From Sandaracinaceae bacterium (GTDB lineage: Bacteria; Myxococcota_A; Polyangia; Polyangiales; Sandaracinaceae), in assembly GCA_040218145.1 (NCBI GenBank), contig JAVJQK010000071.1, positions 1 to 64,000 of the forward strand: a DNA stretch of 64,000 nt. The letters run 5' to 3'. Shown piece by piece: positions 7,596 to 15,079 of the stretch (its first letter is position 1; the number at the start of each line of letters is the position of its first letter). The translations under genes and the position numbers were made by a program. The notes under the pieces are model-generated. The model was not told the DNA's origin and searched no databases. It saw only the letters and a list, made by a program, of their open reading frames with translations.

Positions 7596-8864
7596 ATGCG
7601 CCTCCCGCTGCCTCTCGCGCTCTCCGCCCTCGCGCTCGTCGCCTGCGCCGCGCCCACCGACGGGGGGGACGTCCGCTCCCGCGGCGCCGCGCTCGACATG
7701 ACCTTCGAGGAGTTCCTCGAGGGCTCGTACCGCGAGCCCTTCGAAGGCGGCCAGTGGATCGTGAACGGAGACACCCCCGTCGCCACGGTCGAGGGCATGC
7801 GCGAGGTCTACGAGCGCATCGGGACGCGACAGCGGAGCTACGGGAGCGGCGACGCGCCGGCCGACGGCGCGCTCACCCTCAACACCGTCGGCGGCGCCGA
7901 CGACCGCTGGTCGGACACGGACCAGCGCGCGCTCACCTACTGCGTCAGCGCCGGCCTGTTCGGGGGCCGCTACGACGAGGTGGTGCGGGTGATGGCGGAC
8001 GCGGCCCGCGCGTGGGAGGCGGTGGCGGACGTCGGCTTCGTGCACGTCTCGGACGAGGACGCCGCGTGCGACGCGTCCAACCCGCGCGTGGTCTTCGACG
8101 TGCGCCCGGTCGACGTGGACGGGGAGTACCTGGCGCGCGCCTTCTTCCCCAGCTCGTCCCGCGCCCAGCGGAACGTGCTCATCGACGTGAGCGCCTTCTC
8201 CCTGGGCGGCGGCGGCGTCGACCTGCTCGGCGTCATGCGCCACGAGCTGGGTCACGTGCTCGGCTTTCGCCACGAGCACACCCGCCCGGAGGCCGGGACC
8301 TGCTTCGAGGACAGCGCGCACCGTCCGTTGACGCCGTACGACCGCGACTCCGTGATGCACTACCCACAGTGCAACGGGAACATGAGCTCGCGCCTCGAGA
8401 TCACCGCGCTCGACGCGCAGGGCGCGGCCCTCGTCTACGGCGAGCCCGGCGCCGCGCCCGGCCCCGGGACGCCGGGGGCCACTCCCTCGATCCCGTCGCC
8501 GGCGAGGCCGGCGCCGCGGATCGACCCCTTCGGCGCGGAGACGCCGCCCGAAGAGCGCCCGCCCGCGCCGCCTCCCGAGGAGCCCTCGACCGGCGCGTGC
8601 CGCACGGGCTCGGGCGCGCTCATCCCGGGAGAAGTGCACCGCTACCCCACGCTGGACGTGCCGGCGGGGCGGACCATCACCATCACCACCCGCGGCGCGG
8701 GGGACGCGGACCTCTACACCTGGATGCAGGGCGCGAGCGGTGGCTGCGCGAGCGAAGGCCCGACGAGCGAGGAGGGGTGCGTGCTGACGTCCGACGGGAG
8801 CGGTCTGCGGGTGGACGTGGTCGGCTTCGACTTCGCGACCTACGAGCTCCGCGTCTGCTTCTGA
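7596..8864 (+). CDS. Secreted zinc metalloprotease (metzincin-like) lipoprotein
   Basis: Encodes about 422 residues, starting at the second ATG (7596), which begins the signal RLPLPLALSALALVAC with a lipobox. The catalytic motif HELGHVLGFRHEHTR (H216, E217, H220, H226) fits the metzincin HExxHxxGxxH pattern. SVMHY about 45 residues later is the Met-turn. The catalytic domain spans about residues 100-290. A Pro-rich linker follows, then a C-terminal domain (residues about 335-422) with the layout of a bacterial pre-peptidase C-terminal domain, ending in a Cys. It is probably anchored in the outer membrane and degrades extracellular protein. The family call is firm; the substrate is unknown. 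Confidence 0.85.
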   Translation: MRLPLPLALSALALVACAAPTDGGDVRSRGAALDMTFEEFLEGSYREPFEGGQWIVNGDTPVATVEGMREVYERIGTRQRSYGSGDAPADGALTLNTVGGADDRWSDTDQRALTYCVSAGLFGGRYDEVVRVMADAARAWEAVADVGFVHVSDEDAACDASNPRVVFDVRPVDVDGEYLARAFFPSSSRAQRNVLIDVSAFSLGGGGVDLLGVMRHELGHVLGFRHEHTRPEAGTCFEDSAHRPLTPYDRDSVMHYPQCNGNMSSRLEITALDAQGAALVYGEPGAAPGPGTPGATPSIPSPARPAPRIDPFGAETPPEERPPAPPPEEPSTGACRTGSGALIPGEVHRYPTLDVPAGRTITITTRGAGDADLYTWMQGASGGCASEGPTSEEGCVLTSDGSGLRVDVVGFDFATYELRVCF

Positions 8865-8903
8865 GCCCCGCGCTCGCTCGGGGGCGTGGGGTACTCTCTA
8901 CCC

Positions 8904-10574
8904 ATGAACCGAAGCTGGCTCGCGCTGGGGTTGCTCTTCTGTGCGTGCGGCGAGGCGCCCACCGACGCCTGCACCGCCGACGGCGACTGCGCGAGCGGCG
9001 AGCTGTGTCGCGACGGGGTCTGCGAGGCGGCGCCCGACGCCGGCCCGCCCGAGACCGACGCGGGATCGCCCGACGTCGACTCCGGTCCGGGCGCCGACGC
9101 GGGGCCGTGCGCCGCGTGCGGTCCAGGCGAGGCGTGCGAGGTGGACGCGTGCGTGGCCGACTGCCGTCGGGCCGACGCGGCGCCTTGCGAGGTAGACAGG
9201 GTGTGTAGCGACGCGAGCGGGGCCTGCGTGGAGCCCGGCGAGGAGTGCACCCCTGGAGGCGACTTCGTGGCGTGCGGGGGCGCCGAGTTCCCGCCCGTCT
9301 GCGGTCCCGGCACCATGTGCGAGGGGAGCGCGTGCGTCGCGGTCGCGCCTTGCGCTTCGGTCACGTGCGACGCGGTGGGCGTGTGCCGCGGCGTCGACTG
9401 CGGCGCGACGGGCGGCAGCGTCAGCGGGGTGACCCTCGACCCGATCACCGATGCGCCGCGCGGCGCCGCTGGCGGGCTCGCGGTCGGCGCGACGGTGGCG
9501 GGCGAAGATCTGTGCGGGCAGACGGTCACGTTCGAGGTGCGCGTCGAGACGGCGCTCTACACGAGCGCGGGGAACGACGGCGCGGTGTTCGAGGTCGACC
9601 TCGTGACCGGCGCGCGCTCGGCCTACATCATGGGCCTCCCGCTCGTGTTCGGGCTCGTGACCGACCCCGTCGGCGCGCTCTACGTGCTGCGCTCCGACAC
9701 GTGCGAGGTGGGCCGGGTCGTGGGGCCGCCGGGCGCGCGCACGTTCGATCCGCTCGGCCCGGGACCCGCGGGCTGCTCTCGCCTCGCGGTGGGCTCCGAC
9801 GGTGGGCTCTACGTGAGCGGTGGTCTCGTCGTCGACCGCATCGATCTCTTCACCGGCGCGGTGAGCCGCTACGGCGACATCCCCGACGGGGTGGCGCGCT
9901 GGGGCTCGACCTTCCTCACCGGCCTGGCGTTCGCGTCGGACGGCTCGCTGATCGTGGGCGAGCACTGGGACTCGCTCTTCTCGATCGCGCCGGGCGGCGG
10001 GACCGGCACGCCGTACGCGACCGCGCCGCCGCTCGCGCTCACCAGCGGGGACAACCCGTGGAACGAAGGCATGGCGTTCGATCGCGCGGGGCGGCTCCAC
10101 GTGGGCGTGTTCCCGAGCAACCCCGCCGCCGGGTTCGTCTACCGGGTGAACGCGGACCTGACCACCGAGGTGGTGGAGGATCTCGCCAGCATCCGCGCCG
10201 ACGTGCCGACCACCGACCACACCGGCATCCACGGCGTCGCGTTCGGGCTCGACGGGGCGATGTACTTCACCAACCAGAACACGCGCGGCAACACGCGCGA
10301 GCCGTTCGGGCAGCTGCTCGTGCGTCGGACCGACGGCACCGTCGAGGTGGTCGCGGACGGCTTCAACTTCGACTGGCCGCGCGGCTACGACGGTGACCTG
10401 TTCGTGGGCACGCGCGTCGCCGACTCCGCCACCGCGGTGGTCGGCCTCGACGGTCGCGCCACCGCGACGCTCGACGTGCCCGACATCGCCGGCGCGTACG
10501 AGGTGCGCGTGTTCGTGACCGACCCGGAGAGCGGGCGGGTGTACAGCGACGCCGACGCCGCGCGCACGCTCTGA
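8904..10574 (+). CDS. Cys-rich lipoprotein with NHL/SMP-30-like beta-propeller
   Basis: Encodes about 556 residues. The ATG at 8904 starts a signal ending LLFCAC. Residues about 20-150 form a Cys-rich, Asp/Ala-rich region with repeated short units such as CTADGDCASGELCRDGVC, common in surface proteins of this group. Residues about 165-520 contain propeller-blade motifs (DPVGALYVLRSD, GSDGGLYVSGGL, FDRAGRLHVGVF, GLDGAMYFTNQN) of the NHL or gluconolactonase/SMP-30 type. I see no clear catalytic residue set, so a binding role is as likely as an enzymatic one. It lies 39 bp after the protease on the same strand and may share its message. Confidence 0.75.
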   Translation: MNRSWLALGLLFCACGEAPTDACTADGDCASGELCRDGVCEAAPDAGPPETDAGSPDVDSGPGADAGPCAACGPGEACEVDACVADCRRADAAPCEVDRVCSDASGACVEPGEECTPGGDFVACGGAEFPPVCGPGTMCEGSACVAVAPCASVTCDAVGVCRGVDCGATGGSVSGVTLDPITDAPRGAAGGLAVGATVAGEDLCGQTVTFEVRVETALYTSAGNDGAVFEVDLVTGARSAYIMGLPLVFGLVTDPVGALYVLRSDTCEVGRVVGPPGARTFDPLGPGPAGCSRLAVGSDGGLYVSGGLVVDRIDLFTGAVSRYGDIPDGVARWGSTFLTGLAFASDGSLIVGEHWDSLFSIAPGGGTGTPYATAPPLALTSGDNPWNEGMAFDRAGRLHVGVFPSNPAAGFVYRVNADLTTEVVEDLASIRADVPTTDHTGIHGVAFGLDGAMYFTNQNTRGNTREPFGQLLVRRTDGTVEVVADGFNFDWPRGYDGDLFVGTRVADSATAVVGLDGRATATLDVPDIAGAYEVRVFVTDPESGRVYSDADAARTL

Positions 10575-10594
10575 GGCGACGCTCCGTCGTCGCC
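10575..10594 (+). terminator. Weak hairpin after the propeller gene
   Basis: GGCGAC (10575-10580) and GTCGCC (10589-10594) form a 6-bp perfect stem immediately after the stop. No T-tract follows, so its role as a terminator is uncertain. Confidence 0.25.
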
Positions 10595-10633
10595 ATCGAA
10601 CGCACGCAGGCTGCGCGCGGACCGTCGAGCGGC

Positions 10634-10978
10634 TCAGAGCTCGAACATCATCGCGCCGAGCGCCACCAGGACGACGAAGGCGAGCAGCGCGACGAAGAGC
10701 AGGGCGCGTCGAGGGACACCGGACCCCTGCTCGGCGTACGCCCGGACGAGCTTCGCGGCGCGCTCACCGTTGCCCGCCAGCACGAGCTTGCGGACCTGAT
10801 CGAAGGCCGTCTGCCCGTGCGCCTCCACCAGGAGCTCCTGCGCCCGTCTCAGCACGATCCCTCGCTCGTACTCACCAGCGGGAAGACGCTCGAGCTCCTC
10901 CGCGAGCGTCTCGAGCGGGTCGGGTGTCTCTTTGGCCACGTCCTCCGAATAGCACGCCGCGCCCGAGCCCGAGGGCAC
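10634..10978 (-). CDS. Small single-helix membrane protein
   Basis: Encodes up to 114 residues from a GTG at 10978. A GTG at 10939 is an alternative start, with GGAGG almost touching it. The soluble part is helical and charged (ETLAEELERLPAGEYERGIV). One C-terminal membrane helix follows, ALLFVALLAFVVLVALGAMM, ending at the last residues. This makes it a tail-anchored-like protein with its bulk in the cytosol. I do not know the family. It is 36 bp upstream of nothing obvious and follows the TPR lipoprotein gene's stop region on the same strand order. Confidence 0.6.
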   Translation of the reverse strand: MPSGSGAACYSEDVAKETPDPLETLAEELERLPAGEYERGIVLRRAQELLVEAHGQTAFDQVRKLVLAGNGERAAKLVRAYAEQGSGVPRRALLFVALLAFVVLVALGAMMFEL

Positions 10979-11014
10979 GAGCGAGCCGCGGACTCGGGCG
11001 GTCCAGCCAACGAG

Positions 11015-12469
11015 CTAGCAGTACGGGTTGAAGTCCCAGGGCTGAGAGGAGAGGCCGAGCCCATCGGGGAGCGTCTCGGAGGCCTCCTCGCGCGGATCTG
11101 CGTACCGTCGAAATGCATCCCGCGTCTGGACGTAGAGGGCCCCGTCCGGTCCGAGCTCCACGTGCACCTGACCCGCGCCTTCGACGTGTCGCACGGTCGC
11201 CGCGCGGGCCAGATCCACGACGTCGATCACGTAGCGATCGGCGACGCCGCAGTCGCCCCAGCGCGCGGAGACGACGACGGCCAGCTGGCGTTCGGCGTCC
11301 ACCCGGATCTGCCTGTGGGACATCGCCCGGTGCCCCGCGCCGAGCTCGATGCGCGCGTCGGGCGTCTGGAGGTGGCCCGCCTCCACGGAGTAACCCTCGT
11401 GGGTCGTGCTGACCCTCCACGCGAGCGGGCCGGCGCTGATGGCTCTCGCGGAGAGAGCGCCGCGGCCTCGACGCATGCCCTCCGGTCCGACCGTGTAGGC
11501 GATCGGGATCCGCTCGTGGCCGCGGAGGTCTTCGGTGCGCAGCAGGGCGCCGGTCGCGGTCGCGCCGAGGTCGAGCGCGGCGAGGTCGGGCGGACCGGCG
11601 CGCGACCACAGGCGCTCGCCCGTCGGGATCCGATACGCCTCGATGCGCACGCGGCGGAGCACCGGGTCTTCGGCGTCGGTCCCCGGATAGCGGAGCGCGA
11701 GCACCCGATCGTGGGCGGCGTCGACGAGGGTGGCCAGGATCGCCCGGCCCGGCTCACGGCGACGCAGGCGCGGTGCGAGCGGCACGAAGCGACGCTCCGG
11801 AGTCAGCACCCCGGCCTGCGACCACAGCGGGCCTTCGTCCGGGCTCCCGACGTCGTCGACCGTGCTCGCAGGAGGGGGGCGAGAGGCCACGACCTCGACT
11901 CCCGTGGGTATCGCCGCGCGATAGCGCTCGGTGAGTCGCCGCACGAGCGCTCGGAGCTCCGGATCGATCCGCAACGCTTGCAGGTCCGGGTCGGTCGCCA
12001 GCTTGCTCGCGTAGGTGGGGAGGTCGCGTCTCAGGAGCGCGCCCATCGTCGCTCGCGCTTCGTCCAGCTGGCCCAGCCGCGCCTGCGCGCACGCCGCGTT
12101 GAAGCGCGCCGCGTCGTAGCCCGGCGCCTCCTCGAGGGCGCGCCGAAACCCCGCGAGCGAGGCCTCGTGGTCGCCGCTCCGATGCAGGCGCAGGGCCGAA
12201 CGGTTTGCGTGCTGCGCTTGGGCGGAGGGCGCCTCGGGGATCCTGGCGAAGCCGATCGGCATTCCCGCTGCCTCCGCTTCGGGCCGCGGCTCTGTGTGGT
12301 CGTCGGTGTCGTCGACGGTTTCGTCCGGCGCTCGTTCCGGCGGAGCTTCCCGCGGCCGGGGCGGCGCGCTGCCTCGATCGGAGCACGCCGCGAGGAGGAG
12401 CGAGACCGCGAGGAGGCGAAGCGCCGCGCGCCCGACGCCGCCCGCCCGGTGCTTCGCGTGCCGCCTCAT
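11015..12469 (-). CDS. TPR-containing lipoprotein with beta-rich C-terminus
   Basis: Encodes about 484 residues. The ATG at 12469 begins a basic signal ending LLAVSLLLAAC. The open frame runs upstream to 12682 without protein character. An acidic/Pro-rich linker leads to a TPR-like pair of helices at about residues 85-150 (GDHEASLAGFRRALEEAPGY). The remaining 300 residues alternate short strands and turns (RVLALRYPGTDAED, GALYVQTRDAFRRY), consistent with a beta-propeller. I cannot name a family. It is probably anchored to the outer membrane. Confidence 0.7.
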   Translation of the reverse strand: MRRHAKHRAGGVGRAALRLLAVSLLLAACSDRGSAPPRPREAPPERAPDETVDDTDDHTEPRPEAEAAGMPIGFARIPEAPSAQAQHANRSALRLHRSGDHEASLAGFRRALEEAPGYDAARFNAACAQARLGQLDEARATMGALLRRDLPTYASKLATDPDLQALRIDPELRALVRRLTERYRAAIPTGVEVVASRPPPASTVDDVGSPDEGPLWSQAGVLTPERRFVPLAPRLRRREPGRAILATLVDAAHDRVLALRYPGTDAEDPVLRRVRIEAYRIPTGERLWSRAGPPDLAALDLGATATGALLRTEDLRGHERIPIAYTVGPEGMRRGRGALSARAISAGPLAWRVSTTHEGYSVEAGHLQTPDARIELGAGHRAMSHRQIRVDAERQLAVVVSARWGDCGVADRYVIDVVDLARAATVRHVEGAGQVHVELGPDGALYVQTRDAFRRYADPREEASETLPDGLGLSSQPWDFNPYC

Positions 12470-12829
12470 GACGCGGCCATCCTCACGACGCTCACGCGCC
12501 TCGTCAACGCCGTCATCGGGATCGTCGAGGCGCGCCAGGTCTTCGTGGTGGTCCCCACCTGGGGGGGCCTCCGGTTGAGTGAGGTCGCGAGGCCCGCTCG
12601 ACGCGCTCGAGCACGCGCGATCGGATCGACTCGGCGCTCGGCTTGGCCTCCGGCACCCGTCGTGGCGAGACTGAAGCCTCATTTATTTCAGGGCCTTGCT
12701 CGTCGTCTCCCTCTTCTCGGGCCGAGCCCGGCGCCAGGACACTTGGCCCTATCGCAATCGGGGGTACTACAGTATACGTAAACCCTTCCGTAGTGGGCGG
12801 AACTACCCAGTAGTGGGGAAAGGGTGAAA
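12470..12829. other. Divergent intergenic region
   Basis: This 360-bp gap separates the TPR lipoprotein (minus) from the EGF lipoprotein (plus). No open frame here looks coding. The right end (12762-12829) carries palindromic motifs listed separately, and 12678-12690 is an AT-rich island (CTCATTTATTTCA) that could hold a promoter element. Confidence 0.5.
12762..12829 (+). promoter_or_regulatory. Repeated GTAGTGGG motifs before the EGF lipoprotein gene
   Basis: GTAGTGGG occurs at 12790-12797 and again at 12810-12817, 20 bp apart (about two helical turns), with the inverted form ACTACCC between them at 12802-12808. A related inverted site, GTACTACAGTATAC, sits just upstream. This layout suggests a dimeric regulator's operator near the promoter. 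The ribosome site AAAGG lies at about 12820. Confidence 0.4.
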
Positions 12830-14749
12830 ATGCTGCGAAGGCTGGTCTCTGTATCTCTCATATTGGTGTTCTCCGGATGTGACTCCGGGAGCACTGGCCA
12901 CGATGCGTCACTGGACGGGAGGCTCCCGACGGATGGCGCCCAGCCAACCTGCGAGCTCGAGCCCTGTCTCAACGGCGGGACGTGCGACGACTCGTCAGGC
13001 ACGATCTCGTGCATCTGCGCCCCCGGCTACGAGGGCGACCTCTGTGAAGTCGACATCGACGACTGCGCAGACGCGCCCTGCCAGAACGACGGCACCTGCA
13101 TCGACGAGGTCGACGGCTTCACGTGTGACTGCCCGGACGGTTGGGCTGGCGACACGTGTGAAGAAGAGATCGAGGACTGCGACCCCAACCCGTGCATGAA
13201 CGGCGGGACCTGTGACGACTCCTCGGGCGTTCCGGTCTGTACCTGCCCGGCGGGATTCGATGGGAGCATCTGCAACGTCGACATCGACGAGTGCGACCCC
13301 GACCCGTGCCTGAACGGCGGCGCCTGCTCCGACGGCATCGACTCGTTCACCTGCGCTTGCCCGCCCGGCTATGTCGGCGCCACCTGCGAGACCGACGTCG
13401 ATGACTGCGCCTCGGCCCCCTGCCTGAACGGCGGCACGTGCACCGACGGCGTCGACTCGTTCACCTGCGCCTGCGCGGGTGGCTACACCGGGCCGACCTG
13501 CTCCACCGCGCCTTCGCGTCGGAGCTGCCTCGAGATCCTGAACGCCGGTGAGTCGACCGGGAGCGGCACCTACATGATCGATGTCGACGCGGGCGGTCCG
13601 CTGGCGCCGATCAGCGTGTACTGCGACATGGTGACCGACGGCGGCGGATACACCTACCACGCGCTCACGGGCACCGGCGTCAGCACGACCCGGCGCACCG
13701 AGGCGAACAGCTGCCAGGCCCTGGGGATGGACATGGTCGTCCTCCGCAGCGAGGCGCAGTACAACGCGCTCATCGCGGAGTACCCGGTCCAGACGTACTT
13801 CAGGACCGTGCCCGGCCTCTACGGGACCGTCCGCGCCAACTACACGAGCTGCGCGATGAACTCGGAGTCGAACTCCGCCTGCTCCACCGACTGGCGAGCG
13901 ATCGACGGCGGCTTCTGGTGGCTTCGGAACGGGCGGTACTCGGAGCCCAACGGCGACTACACGGTGGACTGCTGGCTCGGGACGGACGGCCAGTTCCCTC
14001 ACCAGCGCTTCAACGACGGCAACTGCGGCTACGCGACGGGCACCTCGTACATCTGCTCGACGAACGACAAGGGTCGTGGCCTCCCCGTGACCTCGGGGCT
14101 CGCCGCCCACTACTCGGCGCGGCGCACGCTCTCGGTCGTCCGTGACGGCTCGGACGTGGTGAGCGCCTGGAACGACCTGAGCGGCAACGGGCGTCACCTG
14201 AGCGTATCGGGCTCGGCGCCTGTCTACGCCTCCGGTCTCATCAACGGACGCCCGGCGCTGAACTTCGATGGCGCCGCCCGTCGAATGGTGAGCCCGGCCT
14301 TCCCCATCGCGAGCGAGGTCACCGTCTTCGCCGTCGTCCAGTGGCGCACGCCGGAGACATGGGGGGCCATCGCCCACCATGGAAGCCGGGACAACGACTG
14401 GTCGATGGAGCAGTCGGGCTTCGACCCGTCCACGGTCACCCACTTCCAGTCACAGAACGACAACACCGGCAACGAGCTCACGCTCACCAGCGGGGGCAAC
14501 TACGTGCTCGCCGGTCGCATCGCCGGCACGGCGCGGACCTTCTCCGCCAGCGACCTGTCGGGAACGACCTCGGCGACTGGCAGCGGCGTGAGCATCACAC
14601 CCGGAAGCAAGGTCCTCTACGTGGGTAGCTCGGAGATCTCCGAGGATTCTCGCGCTTACATCGGGGAGCTCGTGTACTTCACCCGCGCCCTCTCGGACGC
14701 CGAGCGAGATCAGGTGATCGCGTACCTCCAAAGCCAGTGGGGGCTCTGA
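12830..14749 (+). CDS. EGF-repeat lipoprotein with fibrinogen-like and LamG-like domains
   Basis: Encodes about 639 residues. I prefer the ATG at 12830 over the GTG two codons upstream because AAAGG is well spaced from it. A lipobox signal (LILVFSGC) is followed by five EGF-like modules (residues about 45-225), each with six Cys and the CLNGGTC/CxCPxGYxGxxC pattern. Several are introduced by calcium-binding-style D-I-D-E/D-C. Residues about 230-420 match a fibrinogen-related or C-type-lectin-like start (SGTYMIDVDAGGPLAPISVY, then CDMVTDGGGYT). The last 220 residues resemble a LamG/concanavalin-like jelly roll (NGRPALNFDGAARRMVS). It is a surface adhesin-like protein. A hairpin terminator follows. 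Confidence 0.85.
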   Translation: MLRRLVSVSLILVFSGCDSGSTGHDASLDGRLPTDGAQPTCELEPCLNGGTCDDSSGTISCICAPGYEGDLCEVDIDDCADAPCQNDGTCIDEVDGFTCDCPDGWAGDTCEEEIEDCDPNPCMNGGTCDDSSGVPVCTCPAGFDGSICNVDIDECDPDPCLNGGACSDGIDSFTCACPPGYVGATCETDVDDCASAPCLNGGTCTDGVDSFTCACAGGYTGPTCSTAPSRRSCLEILNAGESTGSGTYMIDVDAGGPLAPISVYCDMVTDGGGYTYHALTGTGVSTTRRTEANSCQALGMDMVVLRSEAQYNALIAEYPVQTYFRTVPGLYGTVRANYTSCAMNSESNSACSTDWRAIDGGFWWLRNGRYSEPNGDYTVDCWLGTDGQFPHQRFNDGNCGYATGTSYICSTNDKGRGLPVTSGLAAHYSARRTLSVVRDGSDVVSAWNDLSGNGRHLSVSGSAPVYASGLINGRPALNFDGAARRMVSPAFPIASEVTVFAVVQWRTPETWGAIAHHGSRDNDWSMEQSGFDPSTVTHFQSQNDNTGNELTLTSGGNYVLAGRIAGTARTFSASDLSGTTSATGSGVSITPGSKVLYVGSSEISEDSRAYIGELVYFTRALSDAERDQVIAYLQSQWGL

Positions 14750-14790
14750 GCCGGAACCGCGCATAGCGCGGGCCTGACCGGACAGACACG

Positions 14791-14822
14791 AAAGGCACTC
14801 GGCCACCCGGCCGGGTGCCTTT
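14791..14822 (+). terminator. Hairpin terminator
   Basis: AAAGGCACTCGGCC pairs with GGCCGGGTGCCTTT (one mismatch, 3-4-base loop). The stem is 14 bp, begins with AAA and ends in TTTC, 41 bp after the EGF gene stop. It is a good intrinsic-terminator candidate. Confidence 0.75.
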
Positions 14823-15079
14823 CTCACGTCTGGCAAGCGACGCGGCGTGAGCGTCGAAGCTGATGCTACTCGACGATCCAGCAGCCGAGGTCGATGCCCG
14901 CCGGCGGGAGCGGCCCGAGGGCGTTCGACTGCCCGGCAAGACCCAGCGCCGTCGTGGACGACGCCGGGGGGGAGGCCAGCCGTCCAGCAGGTCCTCCAGG
15001 CCGTGATGGCGGACGGTCCACGGGCGTCCGCGAAGTCGACCAGCCGACGAACGTCGAGGTCGCCACCGAGCTTTTCGGA
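14823..15079. other. Gene-free stretch after the terminator
   Basis: I find no intact gene between the terminator and the stop of the beta-helix gene. A 66-codon minus frame ending near 14866 closes with GIDLGCWIVE and could be a decayed C-terminus, but the rest of that frame is low-complexity, so I leave it uncalled. Confidence 0.4.
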
